Part shown: positions 1 through 7,439 of the stretch, piece by piece
How the letters are laid out: each line of letters begins with the position of its first letter
How positions within the stretch are numbered: the stretch's first letter is position 1
NCBI GenBank assembly: GCA_910588955.1
Contig: CAJURQ010000046.1
Span: forward strand, 1 to 17,629
Length of the DNA: 17,629 bases
Reading direction: 5' to 3'
Origin: an uncultured Lachnospiraceae bacterium
GTDB taxonomy: Bacteria > Bacillota > Clostridia > Lachnospirales > Lachnospiraceae
Notes under the pieces: model-generated
Databases searched by the model: none
The model's input: only the letters and a program-made list of their open reading frames with translations
Told to the model about the DNA's origin: nothing
Program-made: the position numbers and the translations under genes

Positions 1-33
1 AACAACGAGAAAACCCAGTAAAATCAATGGGTT

Positions 34-252
34 ATGGCATTTAACAAATGCCTAAGAGAGGTTGCAAAAGGAGATTCCCGGATTACGTTTGTTGATGTGG
101 AACAGGAATTTGACAGATACATAAAGGAACACCATGTCAGATTGGAGGAATTAACATTGCCGGACGGCGTGCATTTAAGTTTGCTGGGACATGATGTGTA
201 TTTTGAGTGTATGTATCCTGTAATCGCAAGAATAGTAGAAGAGGAGCATTAG
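34..252 (+). CDS. SGNH/GDSL-type hydrolase, C-terminal fragment
   Basis: The 72 residues look like the last third of an SGNH/GDSL esterase. The diagnostic piece is block V, LPDGVHLSLLGH (residues 42-53), where D44 and H47 would be the Asp and His of the Ser-His-Asp triad; in glycan loci such enzymes usually remove or transfer acetyl groups. The Ser nucleophile block and the Gly/Asn oxyanion blocks would lie upstream of the window. The ATG at 34 has no ribosome binding site and is unlikely to be a true start. The same frame is open from base 1 but broken by TAA at 19-21, and the codons between that stop and the ATG read NQWV, in keeping with the protein continuing upstream. It may therefore be a nonsense-broken gene. 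The next gene starts 1 bp after the stop. The family call is fairly safe; start and integrity are not. Confidence 0.6.
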   Translation: MAFNKCLREVAKGDSRITFVDVEQEFDRYIKEHHVRLEELTLPDGVHLSLLGHDVYFECMYPVIARIVEEEH

Positions 253-253
253 A

Positions 254-1030
254 ATGCTGAGAATTATATTTCTTGGTCAGAAACCCATAGGAGAGATGTG
301 CTTTGAGCAGCTGTTGAAGGGACAAAATGACAATTATAAGGTCGTGGCGGCTGTTTCAAACATGGATAAATCAAAAACATGGTGGAACGGGAATAAGATA
401 TATGAAAGGTGCACAGAGGAGAATATTGTTTTTGCAGATAATTCAAAAAGAAATGAAGAGCAGATAAAAGAAATAATTATTCGGGGAAATGTTAATTATA
501 TTGTCTCGGTGGGGCATGGATGGATATTAAGTAATGAGGTGCTCAGATTAGTGGATGACAGGGCGGTTAATCTGCATCTGGCGAAGCTGCCGGAATATAA
601 GGGAAATTTCACCTATAATCACGCTATTTTGAATGGAGAAAAAACATATGGTATTACTTTCCATTGGATGTCAGCATCTGTAGATCAAGGTGACTGTATT
701 TTCACAAAAGAATTTCCTATCAGTGAAGAGGATACGGCATATTCACTTTATCTAAAATCTATTGATGAGGGCGTGCTGCTGTTCGGACAGTTTATTGATT
801 TTATCAGTACGGGGAAGGGGCTGCCGCGAAAGCCCATGGAGGGAGAGGAGCACTTTTATAGCAGGAAGTCTTTAGAGGGATTGAGAGAGATAGAACCGGA
901 TGCAACCCCGGAGGATATTGTACGGAAAAGCAGGGCGTTTTATTTTCCGCCTTATGAGAATGCCTATTTTAAGATTAATGGAAAAAAGTATTTTGTGTAT
1001 CCGGAGGAAGGGAATAGTGATTCAGAATAA
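254..1030 (+). CDS. Formyltransferase of the methionyl-tRNA formyltransferase fold (probable sugar N-formyltransferase)
   Basis: The enzyme probably moves a formyl group from N10-formyltetrahydrofolate to the amine of a nucleotide-linked amino sugar in the cytoplasm. The N-terminal Rossmann segment begins MLRIIFLGQKPIG. The catalytic triad of the family is visible as N106 and H108 (in AVNLHLAKLPEYKG) and D144 (in SASVDQGD), the same spacing as Asn106/His108/Asp144 of E. coli Fmt. At 258 aa it is shorter than Fmt (about 315 aa) and lacks the full tRNA-binding C-terminal domain, which fits a sugar formyltransferase such as those making formamido-dideoxy sugars. GAGGAG at 240-245, 8 nt before the ATG, supports the start. 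The DegT-type aminotransferase about 5 kb downstream could supply the amino sugar. The sugar substrate cannot be named from the sequence; the fold and chemistry are well supported. Confidence 0.85.
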   Translation: MLRIIFLGQKPIGEMCFEQLLKGQNDNYKVVAAVSNMDKSKTWWNGNKIYERCTEENIVFADNSKRNEEQIKEIIIRGNVNYIVSVGHGWILSNEVLRLVDDRAVNLHLAKLPEYKGNFTYNHAILNGEKTYGITFHWMSASVDQGDCIFTKEFPISEEDTAYSLYLKSIDEGVLLFGQFIDFISTGKGLPRKPMEGEEHFYSRKSLEGLREIEPDATPEDIVRKSRAFYFPPYENAYFKINGKKYFVYPEEGNSDSE

Positions 1031-1031
1031 C

Positions 1032-1038
1032 AGGAGGG
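1032..1038 (+). promoter_or_regulatory. Ribosome binding site for the GTG-initiated gene at 1052
   Basis: AGGAGGG lies 13 nt upstream of GTG 1052. The spacing is somewhat long, but no better in-frame start follows before the first beta strand (RILILW), so this site decides the GTG start. Confidence 0.55.
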
Positions 1039-1051
1039 AAGGGACAAGAAG

Positions 1052-2275
1052 GTGCGAATACTGATATTGTGGCGGCGTGGAACAACTGATATGAGAAACA
1101 CAATTGTTGACCATGCATTAAGTTTTCAAAAATATGATACAAATAATGAATATTTTTATTTTAATGTTTATAACGGAAGATTTATAGAGGATTATAGCTG
1201 GATAGATAAAACAATGTTTGATATGGTAATTTTTCACTATTCAGCGACTGCATTAAGAGGCGCGGAAGGGCACTGGGGTAATTTTTTACAGCTTATGGTG
1301 TCTATTTGGAAAGACTATCCTTGTAAAAAAATAATTATACAACAGGATGATTATACGCTTACCGGAAGAATTTGGGATTTAGCACTGGGAGTAAACGCAG
1401 ACAAAATATATACTATAATGCGTGAATGTGATTACTCTGTTTTGTATCCAAAAAGTAAAATTGGGAATATAAAAATAAAAACGGTTTTAACTGGGTATGT
1501 AGAAGAAGATTATCTTGACAGCCTGTTTCTACAAAACCATAGGAATAGAAAACGTGATGTTGTTTACAGGGCATGTAAATTGCCATATGAGTATGGAAAA
1601 CATGGTTTATTGAAAGCTGAATTGGCTAGTTGTTTTCAAGATAAATTAAAGAATTCTGATTTGGTCTGTGATCTGGCCAGTACAAATGATGATAATGGAG
1701 CAATTTTGGGAAATAGCTGGTTTGACTTTCTGGCATCTTCACGAACAGTAATTGGTTGTCTGGGTGGCTCAGGATACGCGGATATAACTGGAGAATACGG
1801 GAATAAGGTAAGAGAATATACCAAGCTGCATCCGGATGCTACATATGAGGAGACAAAGGCGGTATGTTTTCCCGACGCAGAAGAAAACCTTACGGGTATG
1901 ATATCTCCAAGAATTTTTGATGCTGCTATTACAAAAACCTGCCAAATACTGGTCGGCGAGGATTATCAGGGGATTTTGATTCCAAATGTTGACTATATTG
2001 TTTTGAACAGGGATTTTAGCAATATTGATCAAGTAGTAACTAAAATGAAAGATGTTGATTACTGTGAAGAAATTGCAAACACCTGTTATGAGCATGTTAT
2101 AAAATCACAGAAATATACATATAAAAAATTCATAGAGTGGATAATGAAGGATATTGGGAATGTAGACCATGCTAAAGGGTTTTCTAGTGATTTAAGTAAG
2201 TATATAGAGAAAATGTGCAAAAAAAATAATGATAAGGTATGGACGGAAATATTAATGAAAGAAGGAAAACTTTAA
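1052..2275 (+). CDS. GT-B-fold glycosyltransferase-like protein
   Basis: This 407-residue protein has a Rossmann-like N-terminal strand (RILILW) and a C-terminal lobe that reads like a retaining GT-B glycosyltransferase: SPRIFDAA (285-292), then VGEDYQGILIPNVDYIVLNR and DFSNID, the pattern of a nucleotide-sugar-binding E/D-x-A-A-x-G-type segment followed by a re-ordered loop. I place it near the group-1/CgeB-like transferases; donor and acceptor are unknown. The segment GNSWFDFLASSRTVIG (220-235) precedes the donor lobe. The start is GTG with AGGAGGG 13 nt upstream. The gene is strikingly AT-rich: a hand count of bases 1141-1200 gives 12 G+C of 60, against 31 of 60 at 5461-5520. This suggests separate acquisition. 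The family call is inference from motif shape, and the assignment as glycosyltransferase is moderately secure. Confidence 0.65.
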   Translation: MRILILWRRGTTDMRNTIVDHALSFQKYDTNNEYFYFNVYNGRFIEDYSWIDKTMFDMVIFHYSATALRGAEGHWGNFLQLMVSIWKDYPCKKIIIQQDDYTLTGRIWDLALGVNADKIYTIMRECDYSVLYPKSKIGNIKIKTVLTGYVEEDYLDSLFLQNHRNRKRDVVYRACKLPYEYGKHGLLKAELASCFQDKLKNSDLVCDLASTNDDNGAILGNSWFDFLASSRTVIGCLGGSGYADITGEYGNKVREYTKLHPDATYEETKAVCFPDAEENLTGMISPRIFDAAITKTCQILVGEDYQGILIPNVDYIVLNRDFSNIDQVVTKMKDVDYCEEIANTCYEHVIKSQKYTYKKFIEWIMKDIGNVDHAKGFSSDLSKYIEKMCKKNNDKVWTEILMKEGKL

Positions 2276-2316
2276 AACGATATATTTTTGTAAAATAGCA
2301 ATGGGGAATAGACAAG

Positions 2317-2760
2317 GTGGAAAAAATATTAGTTTTCAAGACAGCTGTGGATGTAACCATAAAAAGGCTTTTTGATGAATTAGGCGAAACAAACATAGAT
2401 TGTCTGATTCCCAAAAGTCAGTTTGATAGATACAGGCAAGAATATCCAGCCATACATTTTATTGATATTTGCCGGGAAGGATTTTATGAACTGCCAGTCG
2501 AGGTGATCAATGCGATATCCCGGCAGGCATATGATGAGGTTTTTATAACCTTTTCCGGCAGGGAGGGCTATAGCTATGGCAATGTTCTGGAACTGCTTGG
2601 ACAGATAAGCTACAAACGCGCTTTTTTCTATAACTGTAACGGGGAGAGGATAGAAATCCCCAAGGGAAATATGATAAAGGATACGCTGTGCAGAATTTAT
2701 ATTGCGTTTACGGGCTTTTTATATGACATGAAGGAGAGATTGGCAGGATGTGCGGGATAG
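2317..2760 (+). CDS. Small conserved protein of unknown function, Rossmann-like
   Basis: I do not recognise a named family. The 147 residues start with an exposed first beta strand (EKILVFKTAVD) reminiscent of the N-terminal lobe of GT9/heptosyltransferase-type GT-B enzymes. Next come alternating strands and helices (IDCLIPKSQF, IHFIDI, DEVFITFSGREGYSYGN) and a C-terminal stretch (about 122-137, CRIYIAFTGFLYDMK) that could be an amphipathic or membrane-associating helix. There is no second donor-binding lobe, so it is either a half-size glycosyltransferase-like protein, a partner subunit, or a relic. The GTG start has only a weak GGGG tract 10-13 nt upstream. Its last 13 bases overlap the start of the AsnB-type gene, implying translational coupling with it. 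Real coding is likely from the length, operon position and protein-like composition; function is unknown. Confidence 0.6.
   Translation: MEKILVFKTAVDVTIKRLFDELGETNIDCLIPKSQFDRYRQEYPAIHFIDICREGFYELPVEVINAISRQAYDEVFITFSGREGYSYGNVLELLGQISYKRAFFYNCNGERIEIPKGNMIKDTLCRIYIAFTGFLYDMKERLAGCAG
2731..2738 (+). promoter_or_regulatory. Ribosome binding site inside the preceding gene, fixing the Met-Cys start of the AsnB-type protein
   Basis: AAGGAGAG lies 9 nt before ATG 2748 within the end of the upstream coding region. It fixes the start so that Cys follows the initiator Met, as the glutaminase mechanism requires. Confidence 0.7.
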
Positions 2761-4658
2761 CCGGTTATATTGATAAATCGAACAGATACAGACCGGATTG
2801 GGAGCTCTTAAAGAAAATGACGGACAGCATGATCCATCGTGGACCGGATGCGGAGGGACAGTGGACGGATGAACGTGTGGCGCTGGGGCATCGGAGACTG
2901 TCTATAATCGATTTGGATGAACAAAGCAATCAGCCGCTTGCCAGCCATGATGAAAAATATATTATTGCTTTCAATGGAGAAATTTATAATTATTTGGAAT
3001 TAAAACAGGAGTTAATTGAGAGAGGAGCGGTTTTCAAGACAAAAAGTGACACGGAAGTGATCATAGAGGCATACAGAGCGTATGGCGCGGAATGCTTTAA
3101 TCGTTTTAACGGGATGTGGGCATTTGCTCTTTATGACAGAGAGGAACAGAAACTGGTTTTATGCAGGGATCGTTTTGCCATTAAACCACTGTATGTAGTT
3201 GACAATGAGGATGTATTTATATTTGCATCGGAGAGCAAAGCAATCATAGCGGCATTTCCGGAAGAGAACGTTCCCAATGAAACGTACATATACAGGTATC
3301 TGTCATATTCTTCAAATGAAGACACTGATGAGCAGTGTTTTTATAAGAATGTAAAAGTTTTTTCTCCGGCATACTATATGATCTATGATCTCCGGAAGCA
3401 TACGAAGGAATATAAACCTTATTGGCGTGTAGATGAGCAGCTGTTTTATGAGAAATGGATTCGGGGAAGAAATGTGATTCGTACTTTTAGAAAATTATTT
3501 GAAAGTGCGGTAGAGTTAAGGCTTCGCGCAGATGTGGAAGTTGGCGCCTGCCTTTCGGGAGGTCTGGACTCCAGCGCTATCGTTGGCTGTGCGTCCAAAA
3601 AATTTGGCAGAAAAATGCACACCTTTTCTTCTATCTATACGGATAAAGAATGTAATGAGGAACTGTATATCCGAAAGGTAAATGAGAAGTGGAATACCAT
3701 ACCGCATTACATCAGACCAGATGATTATGCGGCTGATTTTACAAAGTATATAGAGGATTTGACGTATCATCATGACCAGCCAACGGGCGGTGCGTCTCTT
3801 TACAGTCAGTACATGGTTATGAAAGGTGTGCAGGGAAATGTAAAGGTTGTGCTGGACGGGCAGGGAGCGGACGAGCTGTTTGCAGGCTATATTCCCTATT
3901 ATACCTATTATGTGGAAGATTTGATAAGAAGTAAAAGTTTTTGGAATAAATGCAAAGCAATTAAAATGCTCGTTATTGTAAATAAAGCGTGGCCGGAGGA
4001 GAGCGGCTGTTTTAGTACAAATAAAATAGTTAATTTAGTGGGATTGAAAAACAGTTTTCTGTTCCGGAATGACGGGCAGATACAAGGATTAAAGGTAAAG
4101 AGAAATACAAAACTGTTTACGGACGAGTTTCTGGATAAAGTACATGACGATTATCAAATCAAAGAAATAAAATGCTCGTCCGCTTTAAATACAGAATTGT
4201 GTAACGCTGTGCTTAACCGGTCCATTCCATCGCTATTGCACAATGAGGATGGAAATTCCATGGCGTTTTCCATTGAGTCAAGAGTGCCGTTTTTAGACTA
4301 TCGCATCGTTGAATTTGCGATTGCTCTTGATGGGAAATATAAGATTAAGAATCAGTGGACGAAATGGATTATCAGAAAGGCATGTAAGGAATATCTGCCC
4401 AAAGAGATTGCGAAGAGGAAGAACAAAATGGGATTCCCTGCTCCATTTGACAGATGGCTGCGGGAGGGAAGCAGCAAAGAGGAGATAAAAGAAGTCATAT
4501 ATGCGTTTGGCGACAGAAATATTGTTCCTATAGAGACGATTGATCAGTATTACAGGGCGCATATCAATCGGGAAGCGGATTTCAGCAGTATTCTCTTCCG
4601 GCTTTACAGTATGGAATTGTGGCTGAGAAGATGTGATGCAGTAAAAAATACAGCTTAG
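2748..4658 (+). CDS. asnB: Glutamine-hydrolysing asparagine synthase-type amidotransferase
   Basis: A complete class II glutamine amidotransferase fused to an ATP-PPase synthetase domain, 636 aa, the usual length. The N-terminal glutaminase has the mature nucleophile Cys2 (MCGIAGYID), R50 in HRRLSIID, FNGEIYN (75-81) and D101 in SDTE. The synthetase domain has the ATP pyrophosphatase loop SGGLDSS (270-276), DGQGADELFAGY (from about 370), SRVPFLDYR (about 511-519) and RKNKMGFPAP (about 557-566). Biochemically it should hydrolyse glutamine, channel ammonia and amidate an adenylated carboxylate. In free metabolism that is aspartate to asparagine; inside a glycan operon it may instead amidate a uronic acid, as proposed for WbpS. 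The symbol therefore marks the family, not a proven substrate. It overlaps the upstream gene by 13 nt and is followed 14 nt later by a radical SAM gene. All key residues appear intact. Confidence 0.9.
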   Translation: MCGIAGYIDKSNRYRPDWELLKKMTDSMIHRGPDAEGQWTDERVALGHRRLSIIDLDEQSNQPLASHDEKYIIAFNGEIYNYLELKQELIERGAVFKTKSDTEVIIEAYRAYGAECFNRFNGMWAFALYDREEQKLVLCRDRFAIKPLYVVDNEDVFIFASESKAIIAAFPEENVPNETYIYRYLSYSSNEDTDEQCFYKNVKVFSPAYYMIYDLRKHTKEYKPYWRVDEQLFYEKWIRGRNVIRTFRKLFESAVELRLRADVEVGACLSGGLDSSAIVGCASKKFGRKMHTFSSIYTDKECNEELYIRKVNEKWNTIPHYIRPDDYAADFTKYIEDLTYHHDQPTGGASLYSQYMVMKGVQGNVKVVLDGQGADELFAGYIPYYTYYVEDLIRSKSFWNKCKAIKMLVIVNKAWPEESGCFSTNKIVNLVGLKNSFLFRNDGQIQGLKVKRNTKLFTDEFLDKVHDDYQIKEIKCSSALNTELCNAVLNRSIPSLLHNEDGNSMAFSIESRVPFLDYRIVEFAIALDGKYKIKNQWTKWIIRKACKEYLPKEIAKRKNKMGFPAPFDRWLREGSSKEEIKEVIYAFGDRNIVPIETIDQYYRAHINREADFSSILFRLYSMELWLRRCDAVKNTA

Positions 4659-4672
4659 GCGGGTGGCGTATT

Positions 4673-5713
4673 ATGAAAAACTATTGGGATGAATTTGAAT
4701 ACAGTAAGTTAAAACTATTATTGAATAACGAGAAGGTGAACTCCATTCTCGATGTGCGCAACGGCATTAAGAAGATGGATGAGCGTTTCCCGCTCAGCGT
4801 TGAATTGCATCTGACGGATATCTGCAACCTGAAATGTGAATGGTGCACAGATAAGGAGCTGAGGAAAAACGGCGCCGTGATGGAGCTGGACGTGGTCAGC
4901 AGGCTGTTTCGGGAGTTCTGGCGGCATGGAACCGGGGTAACGCTGGAAGGCGGCGGGGAACCAACGATGCATCCGGAATTTCATCGTGTGGCAGAGATTG
5001 GGCAGAGCAACAGTCTGGATATGGGACTGATTACGAACGGTACAGTCGATATCTCCGAATCGATTTCTAAGATGCGCTGGGCGCGGATTTCATTGGATTC
5101 CAGTACGAGGGAGGAATATAAGCGGGAAAAGGGCGTTGACTGTTTTGACCGTGTTCTTATGAATCTTGAAAAAATGTCCGCAGCAAGAGACCCAGAGCAG
5201 ACATTTTTGGGGGTAGGGTATGTGCTTACTACCAGAAACCAGAGCAATCTGCTGGAGCTGATAAAGCAGTTGGACAGGATTGGCGTTGACTATATTTATT
5301 TAAGACCGGTCGAGGAGGCTGAAGATATTGCGCCATCGCTGGAGAATCTGCTTGATTTACGCAAAAAGCTGGCGGATCTGACGGCAGGGACAAGAATTAA
5401 GTATATGCTGGCAATTTCCGACAGGGTTGTTGATAAGAACGCGGGTCTTCCCTGCATCGCTCATTCTCTGACGTCGGTTATACATGCGAATGGAGAGGTG
5501 GCGCTGTGTGAAAAGCGGAGGGAGGATGGAATCATACTAGGAAATGTCAAGGACAGTTCTTTTGAGGAGATCTGGATTTCACCGTATCGGGAACAGGTCA
5601 GCCAGAAGCTCTTAAAGCCGGAATGTCAGAACGGCTGCAGTGCATGCAGGGTGACAGGCTTTAATATGATTTTTGAACAGTTGGAAAGAGTGCATTCAAA
5701 ACATTTTATTTAA
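4673..5713 (+). CDS. Radical SAM protein with SPASM/twitch-like C-terminal cysteines
   Basis: The cluster-binding signature CNLKCEWC places C51, C55 and C58 around the [4Fe-4S] cluster that cleaves S-adenosylmethionine to a 5'-deoxyadenosyl radical. GGGEPTMHP (93-101) is the SAM-binding GGE region. The C-terminal part carries C261, C279, C318, C322 and C325 with the typical SPASM context (HANGEVALCEKR, LGNVKDSSFEEIW, then CxxxCxxC), suggesting at least one auxiliary Fe-S cluster. The length (346 aa) is normal for the group. The substrate is unknown. The genes on either side (AsnB-type amidotransferase, DegT aminotransferase, methyltransferase) make a modified sugar or an amino-acid-like glycan substituent plausible, while no RiPP precursor peptide is seen nearby. 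The ribosome binding site is weak (GGCGGGTGG at 4658-4666). Family assignment is firm; role is inference. Confidence 0.88.
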   Translation: MKNYWDEFEYSKLKLLLNNEKVNSILDVRNGIKKMDERFPLSVELHLTDICNLKCEWCTDKELRKNGAVMELDVVSRLFREFWRHGTGVTLEGGGEPTMHPEFHRVAEIGQSNSLDMGLITNGTVDISESISKMRWARISLDSSTREEYKREKGVDCFDRVLMNLEKMSAARDPEQTFLGVGYVLTTRNQSNLLELIKQLDRIGVDYIYLRPVEEAEDIAPSLENLLDLRKKLADLTAGTRIKYMLAISDRVVDKNAGLPCIAHSLTSVIHANGEVALCEKRREDGIILGNVKDSSFEEIWISPYREQVSQKLLKPECQNGCSACRVTGFNMIFEQLERVHSKHFI

Positions 5714-5727
5714 TGGAGGGATGAAAG

Positions 5728-6768
5728 ATGGTACTGCCGTTTGAGAAAGAATACAGGGAGAGATATTACAAGCTGTTAGATGAGGTTTTTGAGTCGAATT
5801 TCTGGTCTGACGGAAAAATGACAAGAGTTTTTGAGGAAAAATTCGAGGAGTTTACAGGACTGCATTCCTGTGCAGTAACAAGCGGAGGAGCAGGACTTTT
5901 GTCTATATTAGAGTATGTTGATGTAAGAGGAAAAGAGGTTATCGTGCCTGCCAATACCTTTTGGGCGACAGCGCAGGCGGCGAAAAAGGCAGGAGCGAAG
6001 GTGGTATATGCGGACTGCAACAGAGAAGATCTCTGTATGAGCTTTCAGGATATGGTGAGTAAAGTCACGCCGGAAACGAAGGCGGTTATAGTGGTGCATA
6101 TCGGAGGTCATATTGCGTTTGAAATAGAAAAAATCGCAAAATTCTGCGAGGAGCATAAGATCGCACTGATTGAGGACTGCGCGCATGCACATGGAGCTTC
6201 GTGGAACGGGAGAACTGCGGGAAGCTACGGGCTGGCAGGAAGCTACAGTTTTTATGCGACGAAAACTATGCCGCTTGGAGAGGGAGGCATGATTGTCAGC
6301 AGGGATAAAGAGCTGATTTCGTGGATGAAGAAATTCAGAAATTACGGAAAAGAAGTGCTTAACGGAAATATTGTCACTTATCCGATGAAAGAAGGATTCA
6401 ACTACAGGATCAATGAGTTTACGGCAGCATTGGGGATTGTGCAGATGGAGCATCTGCCGGTTATTCTGGAATGGAAGCGCAGACTGGCGCAGAAGTTTGA
6501 CCGGATTTTTGAGCGCAGGGTCATTTTGCCGGAGGGAATGCAGTCGGGATACTATAAATATATTGTGTTTGACCAGGAGCTGAGTGAGCAGACCGGAAAA
6601 GTATTTAACGATACGGATTTCGGAAACGAAATAGAGGGCATAAAACTTGAATTGCCAAACAGTTATTGGGTGGCGGCACACCATAAATGCGCGCCGATTT
6701 ATTACGGATGGGAAAAGGCGGAGCTGTCGGTGGAGGAAATACGGGATATCCTGTTAGTGGAAAGGTAA
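5728..6768 (+). CDS. DegT/DnrJ/EryC1/StrS-family PLP aminotransferase
   Basis: This family transfers an amino group, usually from glutamate, to a nucleotide-linked keto sugar. The internal Schiff-base lysine is K179 in SFYATKTMPLGEGG, and the Asp contacting the pyridine nitrogen is D150 in LIEDCAHAHGA. The N-terminal half shows the expected FWSDGKMTRVFEEKFEEFTG and AVTSGGAGLL segments, and NYRINEFTAALG (225-236) matches the family's conserved subunit-interface motif. At 346 aa it is somewhat shorter than the usual 370-390 aa, because the C-terminal domain is compact and ends with AAHHKCAPIYYGWEK. GGAGGG at 5715-5720, 7 nt before the ATG, is a good ribosome binding site. It starts 14 nt after the radical SAM gene. 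Whether it makes a 3-, 4- or other amino sugar cannot be read from the sequence. A link to the formyltransferase and LpxD-like acyltransferase in the same operon is inferred. Confidence 0.88.
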   Translation: MVLPFEKEYRERYYKLLDEVFESNFWSDGKMTRVFEEKFEEFTGLHSCAVTSGGAGLLSILEYVDVRGKEVIVPANTFWATAQAAKKAGAKVVYADCNREDLCMSFQDMVSKVTPETKAVIVVHIGGHIAFEIEKIAKFCEEHKIALIEDCAHAHGASWNGRTAGSYGLAGSYSFYATKTMPLGEGGMIVSRDKELISWMKKFRNYGKEVLNGNIVTYPMKEGFNYRINEFTAALGIVQMEHLPVILEWKRRLAQKFDRIFERRVILPEGMQSGYYKYIVFDQELSEQTGKVFNDTDFGNEIEGIKLELPNSYWVAAHHKCAPIYYGWEKAELSVEEIRDILLVER

Positions 6769-6773
6769 AACAG

Positions 6774-7436
6774 ATGGAAGAAACGCAATATTATAAAACG
6801 GTTTACAGCAAATTTTGGAAGAATCAGACAAAAAAGTATGGATATTCGGTATATGAGCGGAATCTGGTCAGGTTGATAGCGGACTCTGCACCTGCGCGGG
6901 TTTTTGAGGTGGGGATTGGCACAGGCTGGCCGATCGGCGCGGCATTAAAGGAAAAAGGAATACGGGTTGACGGGTGTGATATCGCAGAGAGTTCTGTTGC
7001 GCTGGCACAGAAGGAGTTAGAGAATGCGGAAGGAATCTGGACCGGAGATGTGATGGAGTACAGCGGGGAAAAAGGGGTATATGATGTAGTTTACTGTGTG
7101 AGGGCGAGCTGGTATATTCCTGATTTCTATCAGACGGTCAGGCAGATGGCGTCCATGACCAGACCGGGTGGAACCATTATTTTTGATGTGATGGATAAAT
7201 ACAGCACGCATTGTCTAAATGTACAAAAAGAAGCAATAAAAGAAAAATATTTCAGATTTTTAGGGATTCATGTGGAAGAGAACTATGGGCAGCACTTTAT
7301 ATGCCTTTGGCGGATGAAGCGGTTTTTAAGACAGAACGGTCTTTCCTATGAATGCTGGAATGAGAGGGAGATTACCGGCAGCAGCGATCGGAAGCATACG
7401 CCGAAGGTGGTGTTTTGCTGCAGGAAGGAGTGTTGA
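6774..7436 (+). CDS. Class I SAM-dependent methyltransferase
   Basis: A 220-residue Rossmann-fold methyltransferase. Motif I is VFEVGIGTGWPIG (43-55), followed by the acidic end of strand 2 (GCDIAESSVALAQ, D69), GDVMEY (91-96) and the post-motif region DVVYCVRASWYIPDF, then RPGGTIIFDVMD (130-141). Substrate is unknown; in this setting a sugar or a sugar-linked amine or carboxylate is plausible. I chose ATG 6774 because it lies 5 nt after the aminotransferase stop with GGAAAGG just upstream. The longer reading from 6687 would overlap the aminotransferase by 82 nt and add a Gly-rich, non-conserved leader. The gene sits between the aminotransferase and the membrane-anchored YGxGxxG protein, whose start follows by 3 nt. 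Confidence 0.82.
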   Translation: MEETQYYKTVYSKFWKNQTKKYGYSVYERNLVRLIADSAPARVFEVGIGTGWPIGAALKEKGIRVDGCDIAESSVALAQKELENAEGIWTGDVMEYSGEKGVYDVVYCVRASWYIPDFYQTVRQMASMTRPGGTIIFDVMDKYSTHCLNVQKEAIKEKYFRFLGIHVEENYGQHFICLWRMKRFLRQNGLSYECWNEREITGSSDRKHTPKVVFCCRKEC

Positions 7437-7439
7437 CGG

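Noticed and set aside
4673..5713. Radical SAM plus AsnB-like genes as a RiPP (lasso-type) cluster
   Set aside because: There is no precursor peptide, leader peptidase or RRE-like protein in the window, and the surroundings are all glycan enzymes.
5908..6684. Long antisense open frame (258 codons) opposite the aminotransferase
   Set aside because: It lies wholly opposite a gene with all family motifs, its translation is rich in His, Arg, Cys and Ser without motifs, and it matches the mirror of normal codon use.
6687..6773. Extension of the methyltransferase gene to an upstream in-frame ATG at 6687
   Set aside because: It would overlap the aminotransferase by 82 nt and add a Gly-rich leader. 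ATG 6774 has a ribosome-binding-like GGAAAGG and gives the usual methyltransferase N-terminus.
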